Shown here piece after piece: positions 20,189 through 29,273 of a stretch of DNA of 64,000 bases. This DNA is from Gammaproteobacteria bacterium (lineage in GTDB: Bacteria; Pseudomonadota; Gammaproteobacteria; Enterobacterales; Permianibacteraceae): the NCBI GenBank assembly GCA_016182845.1, contig JACPFT010000005.1, positions 466,680 through 530,679 on the forward strand. The letters are read 5' to 3'. A program made the translations under genes and the position numbers. Below the pieces are notes generated by a model. The model was not told where the DNA came from. It saw only the letters and a program-made list of their open reading frames with translations, and searched no databases. Every line of letters starts with the position of its first letter. Positions within the stretch are counted from its first letter, which is position 1.

Positions 20189-20197
20189 TGATATGCT
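20189..20197 (+). promoter_or_regulatory. extended -10 promoter for tig
   Basis: TGATATGCT, a TGn-extended -10 (TATGCT), 52 bases before the tig start. The -35 region is weak. Confidence 0.5.
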
Positions 20198-20248
20198 CGG
20201 GGGCTTTTCAGAACCCCTAAGCGCCTGCATTTTTGAGGTTACGCGACA

Positions 20249-21547
20249 ATGCAAGTTTCCGTTGAAACCCTTTCCGCCCTGGAACGCCGCCTGACCGTTG
20301 GCGTCCCGTCTGCCGCCATCGAAACCGAAGTGAACCAGCGTCTCCAGAAGCTGGCCCGCACTCAGCGCATCGACGGCTTCCGCCCGGGCAAGGCCCCGCT
20401 GTCCGTGATCCAGAAGCGCTTCGGCGGCTATGTGCGTCAGGAAGTGATCGGCGACGTGATCCAGCGCCATTTCTACGAAGCTGTGGTCCAGGAAAAGCTG
20501 AACCCGGCCGGCGCGCCCAGCATCACCCTGAAGGGTGAAACCCCGGAACAGCTGGAATTCGAAGCCACCTTCGAAGTCTATCCGGAAGTCAAGGTCGCCG
20601 GCCTGGACACCCTGGAAGTCGAGAAGGTCGTCGCCGAAGTCGGCGATGCCGATTTGGACAAGATGCTGGAAACCCTGCGAAAGCAGCGTGGCGTCTGGAA
20701 GGATGTCGAGCGCGCCGCCGCCGACGGCGACCGCCTGTCCATCGACTTTGTCGGCAAGATCGACGGTGAAGTCTTCGACGGCGGTTCCTCCAAGGGCTTC
20801 AACCTGGTTCTGGGCTCCAAGTCCATGATTCCTGGTTTCGAAGATGGCCTGATGGGCAAGTCCGCCGGCGATGCCGTGGAACTGAACGTCAACTTCCCGG
20901 AAGACTACCATCACGCCCCCGTGGCCGGTAAACCGGCCCAGTTCGCCGTAACCGTGAACACCGTGCAAGCACTGGAACTCCCGGCCCTGGACGAGAAGTT
21001 CGCCAGCCTGTTCAATGTTGACACCATCGACGCCCTGCGCGCCGAAGTGGGTAAGAACATGCAGCGCGAGCTGGCCAATGTCCTGAAGAACAAGGTCAAG
21101 GCCCAGGTTCTGGACGGTCTGGCCAAGGCCAACACCATGGACATCCCCAAGGCTCTGCTGGTCAACGAGATCCATGCCCTGCGCGAACAGGCCGCCAATC
21201 AGTTCCGCGGCGGTCGCGGCGGCAAGCTCCCCGAGCTGCCGGATGCGCTGTTCGAAGAGCAGGCCAAGCGCCGCGTGACCCTGGGCCTGGTCATGGCCGA
21301 GCTGATCAAGCAGTTCGAGCTGAAGGCCGATGAAGACAAGGTCCGCAGCACCATCGAAAATCTGGCCTCCGCCTACGAGAACCCGGAAGAAGTGGTGAAC
21401 TGGTACTACGCCAACCGCGACCAGCTCTCCAACATCGAGTCCCTGGTCCTGGAAGACACCGTGGTCGAGAAGGTGGCTGCCGGCGCCAAGCTGACCGAGA
21501 AGCCGTCCAGCTTCGACGAAGTGATGAACCCGACCCGCTCGGCCTAA
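20249..21547 (+). CDS. tig: trigger factor
   Basis: Trigger factor is the ribosome-bound chaperone and peptidyl-prolyl isomerase that first meets nascent chains. The 432-residue product has the full architecture. The N-terminal ribosome-binding domain carries the signature loop GFRPGKAP (residues 43-50, TF motif G-F-R-x-x-K). A central FKBP-like domain (about 155-240, with VSFDVGKIDG-like strand DRLSIDFVGKIDGE) and a C-terminal helical chaperone arm follow. The start ATG at 20249 has GAGG upstream. The order tig-clpP-clpX-lon-hupB-ppiD is a conserved proteostasis cluster. Confidence 0.97.
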   Translation: MQVSVETLSALERRLTVGVPSAAIETEVNQRLQKLARTQRIDGFRPGKAPLSVIQKRFGGYVRQEVIGDVIQRHFYEAVVQEKLNPAGAPSITLKGETPEQLEFEATFEVYPEVKVAGLDTLEVEKVVAEVGDADLDKMLETLRKQRGVWKDVERAAADGDRLSIDFVGKIDGEVFDGGSSKGFNLVLGSKSMIPGFEDGLMGKSAGDAVELNVNFPEDYHHAPVAGKPAQFAVTVNTVQALELPALDEKFASLFNVDTIDALRAEVGKNMQRELANVLKNKVKAQVLDGLAKANTMDIPKALLVNEIHALREQAANQFRGGRGGKLPELPDALFEEQAKRRVTLGLVMAELIKQFELKADEDKVRSTIENLASAYENPEEVVNWYYANRDQLSNIESLVLEDTVVEKVAAGAKLTEKPSSFDEVMNPTRSA

Positions 21548-21565
21548 TCGCTCTCGTAGCCAAGA

Positions 21566-21592
21566 ACAAACCGGGCCGTGCGCCCGGTTTGT
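21566..21592 (+). terminator. hairpin after tig
   Basis: Perfect 11-bp stem ACAAACCGGGC / GCCCGGTTTGT with a five-base loop, followed only by CGTCTCT. The weak T tract suggests partial termination between tig and clpP. Confidence 0.6.
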
Positions 21593-21635
21593 CGTCTCTA
21601 CAAGATGGATGCGGGGAAATTGATGCGCTCCGGGC

Positions 21636-21664
21636 CTTGAGCTTGGCGGCTTCACCCCCCATAG
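21636..21664 (+). promoter_or_regulatory. sigma-32 (heat-shock) promoter for clpP
   Basis: CTTGAGC, 14 bases, then CCCCATAG, closely matching the RpoH consensus CTTGAAA-N14-CCCCATNT, and 31 bases before the clpP ATG. clpP is a classical RpoH target in enterics. Confidence 0.7.
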
Positions 21665-21695
21665 TGGACAGATTGCATAACAACAAGGACTAGCC

Positions 21696-22319
21696 ATGTT
21701 CGAGATCCCGAATATGCGCATCGAACCCCAGGCCACCGGCCTCGTGCCCATGGTGGTGGAGCAGACCGCCAAGGGTGAACGCGCATACGACATCTATTCC
21801 CGCTTGCTGAAAGAACGTGTGATCTTCCTGGTCGGCCAGGTCGAGGATTACATGGCCAATCTGATCGTCGCCCAGATGCTGTTCCTGGAGTCCGAGAGCC
21901 CGGACAAGGACATCTATCTGTACATCAATTCGCCGGGCGGCTCGGTGACGGCGGGCATGGCCATTTATGACACCATGAAGTTCATCAAGCCGGACGTGTC
22001 GACCCTGTGTATCGGCCAGGCTTGCTCCATGGGCGCATTCCTGCTGGCCGGCGGCGCCAAGGGCAAGCGCCACGTGCTGCCCAATTCTCGCGTGATGATT
22101 CACCAGCCCCTGGGCGGTTTCCAGGGCCAGGCATCCGATATCGCCATTCATGCCAAGGAAATCCTGACCTTGAAGCACAAGCTCAACCAGGAGCTGGCGA
22201 CCAATTGCGACCGCGACATCGAGATCATCGAGCGAGACACCGACCGCGATAATTTCATGAGTGCCGACGAAGCGGTGGCCTATGGCCTCATCGACTCGGT
22301 CTTGAGCAAGCGCGCCTGA
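21696..22319 (+). CDS. clpP: ATP-dependent Clp protease proteolytic subunit
   Basis: ClpP forms the tetradecameric serine protease barrel used by ClpX and ClpA. The 207-residue product carries the catalytic triad at the same positions as the E. coli precursor: S111 (ACSMGAFLL), H136 (MIHQPLGG) and D185 (RDTDRDNFM). The N-terminus [15 protein letters not shown] suggests a short propeptide. A sigma-32-like promoter lies just upstream and clpX follows after 161 bases. Confidence 0.98.
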   Translation: MFEIPNMRIEPQATGLVPMVVEQTAKGERAYDIYSRLLKERVIFLVGQVEDYMANLIVAQMLFLESESPDKDIYLYINSPGGSVTAGMAIYDTMKFIKPDVSTLCIGQACSMGAFLLAGGAKGKRHVLPNSRVMIHQPLGGFQGQASDIAIHAKEILTLKHKLNQELATNCDRDIEIIERDTDRDNFMSADEAVAYGLIDSVLSKRA

Positions 22320-22397
22320 TCGGCGGCATCGCTCCCGCGCCCCGAGGTTGAGAACCGCCTTGGGGCTTCGTCCGGATGGCGCTAGTGCGCATCCGGT

Positions 22398-22439
22398 AAA
22401 ACCGGCTACCCTTATAGCTAAGGGGGTCAAAACCGGCTA
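22398..22439 (+). repeat. paired direct repeats around a palindrome upstream of clpX
   Basis: AAAACCGGCTA occurs at 22398-22408 and 22429-22439 (31 bases start to start). Between them lies the inverted repeat CCCTTA-TAGC-TAAGGG (22409-22424). The second repeat ends 41 bases before the clpX ATG, placing the array at a likely promoter/operator position. No regulator is recognisable from the motif. Confidence 0.6.
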
Positions 22440-22480
22440 AAGTGCCGTTTTGATAGTCCGGGTTTGTAAGAGGACGACTC

Positions 22481-23764
22481 ATGGCCGACACCCGTAATGA
22501 AGACGGCGGCAAGCTGCTCTATTGTTCCTTCTGCGGTAAGAGCCAGCACGAGGTACGTAAGCTGATCGCCGGTCCGTCCGTGTTCATCTGCGATGAATGC
22601 GTCGAGCTTTGCAACGACATCATCCGCGAGGAAGTGCAGGAGCGCGCCCCCGAGGTCAATGGCGCCAAGCTGCCTACTCCCAAGGAAATCAAGAAGATCC
22701 TGGACGATTACGTGATCGGCCAGGACCATGCCAAGCGCGTGCTCTCCGTCGCGGTCTACAACCACTACAAGCGTCTGAACCACGGCACCAGCCTGCGCGG
22801 CGACGATGTGGAGCTGGGCAAGAGCAACATCCTGCTCATCGGACCCACCGGTTCGGGCAAGACCCTGCTGGCCGAGACCCTGGCGCGCCTCTTGAACGTG
22901 CCTTTCACCATCGCCGACGCCACGACGCTGACCGAAGCGGGCTATGTGGGCGAGGACGTCGAGAACATCATTCAGAAGCTCTTGCAGAAATGCGACTACG
23001 ACGTCGAGAAGGCTCAGCAGGGTATTGTTTATATTGACGAAATCGACAAGATTTCGCGTAAGTCGGATAATCCGTCCATCACCCGCGATGTCTCGGGCGA
23101 GGGCGTGCAACAGGCCCTGCTCAAGCTGATCGAGGGCACCATCGCCTCGGTGCCGCCGCAAGGCGGGCGCAAGCATCCGCAGCAGGAGTTCCTGCAGGTC
23201 AATACCGCCAACATCCTGTTCATCTGCGGCGGCGCCTTCGCCGGCCTGGAGAAGGTCATCCACAGCCGAACGGAGCAGGGCGGTATCGGCTTCAATGCCG
23301 AAGTGCGTTCCAAGGAGTCTCGCAAGGATCTCTCGGAGACCTTCCGCAAGGTGGAGCCGGATGACCTGGTCAAGTACGGCCTGATCCCGGAATTCGTCGG
23401 CCGTCTCCCTATTGTGGCGACCTTGGGCGAGCTGGACGAGGTCACTCTGGTCAAGATCCTGTCCGAGCCGAAGAACGCCCTGGTCAAGCAGTACGGCAAG
23501 CTCTTCGACATGGAAGGTTCGCAACTGGAGTTCCGCGATAGCGCCTTGAAGGCCGTGGCCAAGCAGGCCATGGAGCGCAAGACCGGCGCGCGCGGTCTGC
23601 GCTCCATCCTGGAAGGCATCCTGCTCGACACCATGTACAACCTGCCGTCCCTCAAGGACGTCAAGAAGGTGGTCGTCGACGAGTCGGTGATCAAGGGTGA
23701 GAGCGAGCCCTTGTTGATCTTCGAGAATGCCGAACCCAAGTCCAAGGCGGCTTCCTCGGACTAG
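22481..23764 (+). CDS. clpX: ATP-dependent Clp protease ATP-binding subunit ClpX
   Basis: ClpX is the hexameric AAA+ unfoldase that feeds tagged proteins to ClpP. The 427-residue product begins with the zinc-binding domain (C15 and C18 in CSFCGK, then CDECVELC), which binds adaptors and substrates. It then has Walker [17 protein letters not shown] and Walker [10 protein letters not shown]. The pore loop region GYVGEDV and the sensor motifs are also present. It follows clpP and precedes lon, with a stable hairpin after its stop. Confidence 0.98.
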   Translation: MADTRNEDGGKLLYCSFCGKSQHEVRKLIAGPSVFICDECVELCNDIIREEVQERAPEVNGAKLPTPKEIKKILDDYVIGQDHAKRVLSVAVYNHYKRLNHGTSLRGDDVELGKSNILLIGPTGSGKTLLAETLARLLNVPFTIADATTLTEAGYVGEDVENIIQKLLQKCDYDVEKAQQGIVYIDEIDKISRKSDNPSITRDVSGEGVQQALLKLIEGTIASVPPQGGRKHPQQEFLQVNTANILFICGGAFAGLEKVIHSRTEQGGIGFNAEVRSKESRKDLSETFRKVEPDDLVKYGLIPEFVGRLPIVATLGELDEVTLVKILSEPKNALVKQYGKLFDMEGSQLEFRDSALKAVAKQAMERKTGARGLRSILEGILLDTMYNLPSLKDVKKVVVDESVIKGESEPLLIFENAEPKSKAASSD

Positions 23765-23788
23765 TCCGCCGCCTCTTGCGCTTTCCCA

Positions 23789-23817
23789 CAAACGCCCGGC
23801 ACTTCGCCGGGCGTTTG
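23789..23817 (+). terminator. strong hairpin after clpX
   Basis: Perfect 12-bp stem CAAACGCCCGGC / GCCGGGCGTTTG with loop ACTTC. No T run follows, so it may act as a 3'-end barrier; the lon promoter begins immediately downstream. Confidence 0.6.
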
Positions 23818-23819
23818 CA

Positions 23820-23846
23820 TTGAATCCCCTCTCACTGGCCCCATAT
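23820..23846 (+). promoter_or_regulatory. sigma-32 (heat-shock) promoter for lon
   Basis: TTGAA (23820-23824), 14 bases, then CCCCATAT (23839-23846), matching the RpoH consensus (TTGAA-N14-CCCCATnT), 50 bases before the lon start. lon is an RpoH gene in E. coli. Confidence 0.7.
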
Positions 23847-23896
23847 ACTGACCAGACAGGGTCGGCTGGCCGACCTCCCCGATACTTGAGCGGTAG

Positions 23897-26296
23897 ATGC
23901 ACATGACAGGCAACCTGGTCGAAATTCCCGTCCTGCCCCTGCGCGATGTGGTGGTGTTTCCCCACATGGTCATTCCCCTGTTCGTGGGGCGCGAGAAGTC
24001 CATCCGCGCTCTGGACATGGCCATGCGTAGCGACAAGCAGGTTCTTTTGGTCACTCAGAAGGATGCCGCGCATGATGCGCCGGGCTTCCGCGATGTTTAT
24101 AGCGTGGGTACCATCGCCACGGTCTTGCAGCTGCTGAAGCTGCCCGATGGCAATGTCAAGGTGCTGGTGGAGGGCGCCCAGCGCGCGCGCATCAAGCATG
24201 CCACCTCCCGCGACACCTACCTGGCGGCCGAAGTGGAGGTTCTGGGCAGCGAGGGCGTCGACCCCCGCGAGGAGGAGGTGCTGACCCGTTCCGTCTTGTC
24301 GATGTTCGACAACTACGTGAAGCTGAACAAGAAGGTCCCCGCCGAGATCATCACCTCCCTGACGGGCATCGAGGATGCCGGTCGTCTCGCCGATACCATC
24401 GCCGCCCATATCGCGTTGAAAATCCAGGACAAGCAGAACATCCTGGAAATGGTCAGCGTCGCCGAGCGCCTGGAGCATCTGCTGGGCATCATGGAAGGCG
24501 AGATCGACCTCCTGCAGGTCGAGAAGCGTATCCGTGGCCGCGTCAAGAAGCAGATGGAGAAGAGCCAGCGCGAGTACTACCTGAATGAGCAGATGAAGGC
24601 CATTCAGAAAGAGCTGGGCGAAATGGAGGATGCCGCTCCCAATGAGTTCGAGGAGCTGGGCCGCAAGATCCTCGCCTCCGGCATGAGCAAGGAGGCCAAG
24701 GAAAAGGCCGAGGCCGAGCTCAAGAAGCTCAAGCTGATGTCGCCCATGTCGGCGGAGGCCACCGTGGTGCGCGGCTTCATCGATTGGATGCTGCAAGTTC
24801 CCTGGAAGAAGCGGTCCAAGGTGGTGCACGATCTCAAGCGCGCCGAGTCCGTCTTGGAGAGCGATCACTATGGCCTGGAGAAGGTCAAGGAGCGCATCCT
24901 GGAATACCTCGCCGTGCAGCAGCGGGTGAAACAGCTGAAAGGGCCGGTGCTCTGTCTGGTCGGACCGCCCGGTGTCGGCAAGACCTCCCTGGGCCAGTCC
25001 ATCGCCAAGGCCACGGGCCGCAAGTTCGTGCGCATGAGCCTGGGTGGAGTGCGCGACGAGGCCGAGATTCGCGGCCATCGCCGCACTTACATCGGTTCCA
25101 TGCCCGGTAAGATCCTGCAGAAGCTCGCCAAGACCGGTGTACGCAACCCCCTGTTCCTGCTCGACGAAATTGACAAGATGGCCATGGATTTCCGTGGCGA
25201 CCCGGCCTCGGCCCTGCTGGAAGTCCTGGACCCGGAACAGAACAACAGCTTCAACGATCATTATCTGGAGGTCGATTACGATCTCTCCGAGGTGATGTTC
25301 GTGGCCACGGCCAATTCCATGAACATTCCGGCGCCCTTGCTGGACCGCATGGAAGTGATCCGTCTTCCGGGCTACACCGAGGATGAGAAGCTCAACATCG
25401 CCCAGCGTTATTTGCTGCCCAAGCAAATGGAAGCCAACGGTCTGAAGGACGGCGAGCTGAAGCTCAGCGAGGCGGCGATCCGCCAGATCGTGCGGCTCTA
25501 TACCCGCGAGGCCGGTGTGCGCAACCTGGAACGCGAGCTGTCGAAAATCTGCCGCAAGGTGGTCAAGGCCATCCTGCTCAAGCCGGCCGACAAGTCGGTG
25601 CATGTCACCGACAAGAACCTGGACAAGTTCCTGGGCGTGGCCCGCTTCGACTTCGGCCGCGCCGGCGAGAAGGATCAAGTGGGGCAGGTGACTGGCTTGG
25701 CCTGGACCGAGGTGGGCGGCGAGTTGCTGACCATCGAGGCGGCGTCCACCAAGGGCAAGGGTCAGACCACGTTCACCGGTTCCCTGGGCGACGTCATGCA
25801 GGAGTCCATCAAGGCGGCCATGACCGTGGTCCGCTCCCGCGCCGATCTCTTAGGCATAGCCGGCGATTTTTACGAGAAGCTGGACATCCATGTGCACGTG
25901 CCCGAAGGGGCGACACCCAAGGATGGCCCATCGGCTGGCATAGGCATGTGCACGGCCCTGGTGTCCTGCCTCACCGGCATTCCGGTGCATCGCGACGTGG
26001 CCATGACCGGCGAGATCACCCTGCGCGGCGAGGTCCTGGCCATCGGCGGACTAAAGGAAAAACTGCTGGCTGCCCATCGTGGCGGCATTCGTCGCGTGCT
26101 TATTCCCAAGGATAACCAGCGAGACCTGGTGGATATTCCCAAAAATATCCTGAAGGACTTGGAGGTGCGCGCGGTCAAGTGGATCGACGAGGTCCTGGCC
26201 CTGGCCCTGACTGATACGCCTAAGCCGCGTCTGCCGGAACCGGTTCCGACCAGCCTGGCCTTGCCCGAGTCCCAAGCTGGCGTGTCTCCGCATTGA
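23897..26296 (+). CDS. lon: ATP-dependent protease La (Lon)
   Basis: Lon is the homohexameric AAA+ serine protease that removes misfolded and short-lived regulatory proteins. The 799-residue product has the N-terminal substrate domain ([20 protein letters not shown]), a coiled coil, Walker [12 protein letters not shown], Walker [11 protein letters not shown], and the C-terminal protease domain with catalytic S679 ([10 protein letters not shown]) and K722 (GGLKEK), at the same numbering as E. coli Lon. Two in-frame ATGs (23897 and 23903) are possible; I keep the first. A heat-shock promoter lies upstream and a UUCG-loop terminator follows. Confidence 0.98.
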   Translation: MHMTGNLVEIPVLPLRDVVVFPHMVIPLFVGREKSIRALDMAMRSDKQVLLVTQKDAAHDAPGFRDVYSVGTIATVLQLLKLPDGNVKVLVEGAQRARIKHATSRDTYLAAEVEVLGSEGVDPREEEVLTRSVLSMFDNYVKLNKKVPAEIITSLTGIEDAGRLADTIAAHIALKIQDKQNILEMVSVAERLEHLLGIMEGEIDLLQVEKRIRGRVKKQMEKSQREYYLNEQMKAIQKELGEMEDAAPNEFEELGRKILASGMSKEAKEKAEAELKKLKLMSPMSAEATVVRGFIDWMLQVPWKKRSKVVHDLKRAESVLESDHYGLEKVKERILEYLAVQQRVKQLKGPVLCLVGPPGVGKTSLGQSIAKATGRKFVRMSLGGVRDEAEIRGHRRTYIGSMPGKILQKLAKTGVRNPLFLLDEIDKMAMDFRGDPASALLEVLDPEQNNSFNDHYLEVDYDLSEVMFVATANSMNIPAPLLDRMEVIRLPGYTEDEKLNIAQRYLLPKQMEANGLKDGELKLSEAAIRQIVRLYTREAGVRNLERELSKICRKVVKAILLKPADKSVHVTDKNLDKFLGVARFDFGRAGEKDQVGQVTGLAWTEVGGELLTIEAASTKGKGQTTFTGSLGDVMQESIKAAMTVVRSRADLLGIAGDFYEKLDIHVHVPEGATPKDGPSAGIGMCTALVSCLTGIPVHRDVAMTGEITLRGEVLAIGGLKEKLLAAHRGGIRRVLIPKDNQRDLVDIPKNILKDLEVRAVKWIDEVLALALTDTPKPRLPEPVPTSLALPESQAGVSPH

Positions 26297-26314
26297 TGCG
26301 AATAGTCTGAATAA

Positions 26315-26337
26315 ATGGCGCTTCGGCGCCGTTTTTT
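26315..26337 (+). terminator. intrinsic terminator after lon
   Basis: Stem GGCGC / GCGCC closed by a TTCG tetraloop, extendable at its base, followed by TTTTTT. Confidence 0.85.
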
Positions 26338-26420
26338 CTGCCCGCCGCGTGCAATGGGTTGGCAATTGACTAATAAATCGCCGTAAGCCAGCAATGGCGC
26401 GCCTTTGCGGGTGAAGTCGC

Positions 26421-26450
26421 TTGACGCTCGCTTTCGGGCCTTGGTATAAA
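26421..26450 (+). promoter_or_regulatory. strong sigma-70 promoter for hupB
   Basis: TTGACG (26421-26426), 18-base spacer, then TATAAA (26445-26450) with an extended TGG just before it. It lies 87 bases upstream of the GTG start, fitting high expression of a nucleoid protein. Confidence 0.8.
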
Positions 26451-26536
26451 TGCACCTCCACGGAGGTGGCCGGCCGAGATTAACAACAAGGGCCGGGGAT
26501 ACCACCGCAAATTCGACAAAAAGTAAGGGGAATTTC

Positions 26537-26809
26537 GTGAACAAGTCCGAACTGATCGATGCCATCGCATCCGGCGCTGATCTCTCCAAGGCCGCCGCTG
26601 CTCGTGCTCTGGATTCCGCCCTGGACGCCATTACCGAAGCGCTGCGCAAGGGTGATCAGGTCACTCTGGTTGGTTTTGGCTCTTTCGCTGTCAAGGAGCG
26701 CGCTGCCCGCACCGGCCGCAATCCGCAGACCGGTAAGGAAATCAGCATCGCCGCCGCTAAAGTTCCTGGCTTTAAGCCTGGCAAAGCGCTGAAGGATGCT
26801 GTAAACTAA
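26537..26809 (+). CDS. hupB: DNA-binding protein HU-beta
   Basis: HU is the abundant histone-like protein that bends DNA and compacts the nucleoid. The 90-residue product [20 protein letters not shown] is full length and includes the DNA-binding arm with [10 protein letters not shown] and the tip [12 protein letters not shown]. The start is GTG at 26537, set by the family N-terminus and the TAAGGGG ribosome site seven bases upstream. The longer upstream frame is not coding. It sits between lon and ppiD as in most gammaproteobacteria, here with a tRNA-Asp gene inserted after it. Confidence 0.97.
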   Translation: MNKSELIDAIASGADLSKAAAARALDSALDAITEALRKGDQVTLVGFGSFAVKERAARTGRNPQTGKEISIAAAKVPGFKPGKALKDAVN

Positions 26810-26854
26810 GCGTCCTCTTAGGGAACGTGAGTTAAATTAGTAGCTTACGTTTCC

Positions 26855-26878
26855 GGTTAGTGTCTGGAAACACTAACC
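26855..26878 (+). other. stable hairpin between hupB and tRNA-Asp
   Basis: Perfect 9-bp stem GGTTAGTGT / ACACTAACC with a six-base loop and no T tract. Possibly an RNA-processing or stability element in the hupB 3' region. Confidence 0.5.
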
Positions 26879-26879
26879 A

Positions 26880-26904
26880 CTTTATCGCGAGATAAAGCGT
26901 TTTT
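26880..26904 (+). terminator. terminator-like hairpin directly before tRNA-Asp
   Basis: Stem CTTTATC / GATAAAG with a GCGA tetraloop, then CGTTTTT. It ends one base before the tRNA-Asp 5' end, so it would both terminate hupB and abut the tRNA. Confidence 0.6.
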
Positions 26905-26981
26905 GGAGTGGTAGTTCAGTTGGTTAGAATACCGGCCTGTCACGCCGGGGGTCGCGGGTTCAAGTCCCGTCCACTCCGCCA
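26905..26981 (+). tRNA. tRNA-Asp (GUC)
   Basis: 77 nt with encoded CCA. The anticodon loop CTGTCAC gives GTC. Acceptor GGAGTGG pairs with CCACTCC. It lies alone between hupB and ppiD, with a hairpin on each side and no obvious promoter of its own. Confidence 0.97.
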
Positions 26982-26987
26982 AATAAA

Positions 26988-27019
26988 GGGCGCGCCATAA
27001 ACGGTGCGCCCTTTTTTTT
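26988..27019 (+). terminator. intrinsic terminator after tRNA-Asp
   Basis: Stem GGGCGCGCC / GGTGCGCCC (one G-T pair) with a six-base loop, followed by eight T residues. Confidence 0.9.
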
Positions 27020-27224
27020 GACGATGAAAAAGCTGTCATTCTCGGCCGGAATGACTAAGATGCTTGCCGGTGCGGATTGAGGGGATAGGTGTTTGTGCGC
27101 CCCTTGCCGACCGAGGCCACGCGCGCGCTGCGCGCGGCAGGCGTTCTGAAATGGACCGATGTGAGTATTTTACCGTCGGCGTTTTTGAAAACGTTTAGAG
27201 CAATTACTTCGCGAGTTACTGCCC

Positions 27225-29150
27225 ATGATGGAAAAATTTCGCGCGATCGCCCAAGGGCCGGTTGCCGCCGTATTGTTGGGATTGGTCCTGATCTCTTTCG
27301 CCGTTACTGGCGTGGATTCCTATCTGCGCTCGGGTGGCGGTGATTTCGCCGCCAAGATCAATGGTGAGAGCATTTCGCAGAACGATTGGGAGCGCGCCAT
27401 CGAGCGAGAGCGCAATCGCATGGGCGAAAACTATGCCAAGGTCGTGGACACCGAGGAGAAGGTTCGTCAATTCCGCCGTTCCATTCTCGAACGACTGATT
27501 TTCGAGCGCCTCGGCCAGCAGGCCGCCGAAGGCATGGGCCTGCGTGTCGGCAAGGACCAGGTGAACGAGGCGATTTGGGCCGTGCCCGCCTTCCAGGTGG
27601 CCGGCAAATTCAATCCTGAGCAGTATCAGACCGTGCTGCGCAACAATGGCCTGAGCAATGACATGTTCCAGGACAGCGTGCGCTCCGATCTGCTGTCCCA
27701 ACAGATAACCCGCGCCATTTCGGAAACCGCCTTCGCCCTACCCAGCGAAGTGGTGTCGATTTATAAGCTGGATGCACAGACTCGCGATGTCGAGTATCTC
27801 GGCGTACCGCTCGCCAAGTTCGTGGCGGGCGAGCAGATGAGCGAGGCGGATGCCAAGGCCTATTATGAGCAGCATCCCGAGCAATTCCGCGAGCCGGAGC
27901 GCGTCAAGATCGAGTATCTGCAGTTGTCCGTAGCCGAGCTGGCCGGCGCTACCGAACCGATCCAGGCGGAATTGGAGGCTTTCCACAAGGAGAAGGCAGC
28001 CAATTATACGGTAACGGAAAATCGCCGCGTCGCGCATATTCTGGTGAATGCCGCCGAGGGTGCCAGCGCGGACGAGGTGAAGAAGGCTGAAGCGAAGATT
28101 CAGGCTATTCAGGCGCGTCTGAGCAAGGGCGAGGATTTCGCCGCCGTCGCCAAGAGCGACTCGGAAGACAGCGTGAGCGCCGAACAGGGCGGCGACCTGG
28201 ATTGGCTCGAAAAGGGCGCCATGGATCCGGAATTCGACAAGGCCGCCTATGGACTGAAGGCCAAGGGCGATGTGTCGGCTATCGTCAAATCCGCCTTCGG
28301 CTTCCATATCATCAAGCTGCTGGATATCAAACCGGGCGCCGTCCTGGCCTTCGACAAGGTCAAGGATCGCGTCAAGGTGGACTTCATCAAGGCCAAGCAG
28401 GATTCCATGTCGGCCGATTTTTTCGCCAAGCGCAAGCTCCTGGAAGAAAAGGCCTACGAGTATTCCGATTCCCTGGCCGAGGCCATCAAGGCGACGGGTC
28501 TGAAGGCTCAGGAAACTGCCTTGTTTACCCGCGAAGCGGGCGTCGGCGTTGCCGCCGAGGCCAAGGTGCGCGCGGCGGCTTTTGCGGCGGAAGTATTGTC
28601 GGAAGGGCGCAACAGCGAGATCGTCGAGCTGGGCGAGCAGAATGTGATGGTCCTGCGCGTCAATGAGCACAAGCCGGCGGTTCGCCAGGAACTGAAGCTG
28701 GTTCTGGATTCGGTCAAGAAGCTGGTGGCCGAGGAACGCGCCAAGGCCAAGGCCAAGGCGCTGGCGGATAGCCTGTTCGTCGATCTCAAGGCCGGTAAGG
28801 ATCTGAGCGAACGCCTGAAGACCGAAGGCCTGGAGTGGAAGAAGGAGAGCCTGAACCGCAACGGTTTCACCGTCGATCCCAAGCTCAGCGAGGCCGCTTT
28901 CCGCCTGAGCCGTGAAGGCGATGGCAAGCGTAGCCGCCTGACATTGAGCAACGGCGACGAGCTGGTCCTGAATCTGGTGGCCGTCAAGGACGGCGATGTG
29001 GCCAAGCTGGTCGATCCGGGCAAGAAGCAGCTGACCGACGGCTTTTCCCGCTACCGCGGCGAGTTCGATTTCCGCCAGTACCTGGCCGTGCTCAAGAGCG
29101 AAGGCAAGCTGGTCTACGGCTCCGCCGCCAGCGAGTCGACGCCCCAGTAA
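27225..29150 (+). CDS. ppiD: peptidyl-prolyl isomerase D, membrane-anchored periplasmic chaperone
   Basis: PpiD is an inner-membrane-anchored chaperone beside the SecYEG translocon that helps newly exported proteins fold. The 641-residue product has a short cytoplasmic N-terminus, one membrane helix (about residues 12-31) and a SurA-like helical domain. A central parvulin-type domain (about 265-370, with RRVAHILVNA, AEQGGDLDW and SAFGFHIIKL) and a C-terminal extension follow. Parvulin domains in PpiD are often inactive as isomerases, which cannot be judged here. Start MMEKFRAIAQGP matches the family. It ends the proteostasis cluster. Confidence 0.95.
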   Translation: MMEKFRAIAQGPVAAVLLGLVLISFAVTGVDSYLRSGGGDFAAKINGESISQNDWERAIERERNRMGENYAKVVDTEEKVRQFRRSILERLIFERLGQQAAEGMGLRVGKDQVNEAIWAVPAFQVAGKFNPEQYQTVLRNNGLSNDMFQDSVRSDLLSQQITRAISETAFALPSEVVSIYKLDAQTRDVEYLGVPLAKFVAGEQMSEADAKAYYEQHPEQFREPERVKIEYLQLSVAELAGATEPIQAELEAFHKEKAANYTVTENRRVAHILVNAAEGASADEVKKAEAKIQAIQARLSKGEDFAAVAKSDSEDSVSAEQGGDLDWLEKGAMDPEFDKAAYGLKAKGDVSAIVKSAFGFHIIKLLDIKPGAVLAFDKVKDRVKVDFIKAKQDSMSADFFAKRKLLEEKAYEYSDSLAEAIKATGLKAQETALFTREAGVGVAAEAKVRAAAFAAEVLSEGRNSEIVELGEQNVMVLRVNEHKPAVRQELKLVLDSVKKLVAEERAKAKAKALADSLFVDLKAGKDLSERLKTEGLEWKKESLNRNGFTVDPKLSEAAFRLSREGDGKRSRLTLSNGDELVLNLVAVKDGDVAKLVDPGKKQLTDGFSRYRGEFDFRQYLAVLKSEGKLVYGSAASESTPQ

Positions 29151-29169
29151 GCGCTGGGATTATCGAAGC

Positions 29170-29197
29170 AAAAAGGCCGGGTTTTCCCGGCCTTTTT
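29170..29197 (+). terminator. intrinsic terminator after ppiD
   Basis: Symmetric 12-bp stem AAAAAGGCCGGG / CCCGGCCTTTTT with loop TTTT. Usable on either strand between the convergent ppiD and fabI genes. Confidence 0.9.
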
Positions 29198-29226
29198 GCA
29201 TGATGGACCCGGTCCGTGCGCGCACA

Positions 29227-29255
29227 AAAAAGCCCAGGCATTGCCTGGGCTTTTT
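29227..29255 (-). terminator. intrinsic terminator after fabI
   Basis: 13-bp stem AAAAAGCCCAGGC / GCCTGGGCTTTTT with a three-base loop, 18 bases past the fabI stop on the minus strand. Also symmetric, so convergent transcripts are blocked twice. Confidence 0.9.
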
Positions 29256-29273
29256 ACTGAGGCCACTTCTGGC

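Noticed and set aside
22427..25678. A 1083-codon open frame on the minus strand opposite clpX and lon
   Set aside because: It mirrors two certain genes in a GC-rich genome; the protein is a low-complexity Leu/Gly/His/Asp shadow with no recognisable domain.
26857..27039. 60-codon minus-strand ORF containing EWTGLEPATPGVTGRYSNQ
   Set aside because: Spurious translation of the antisense of tRNA-Asp.
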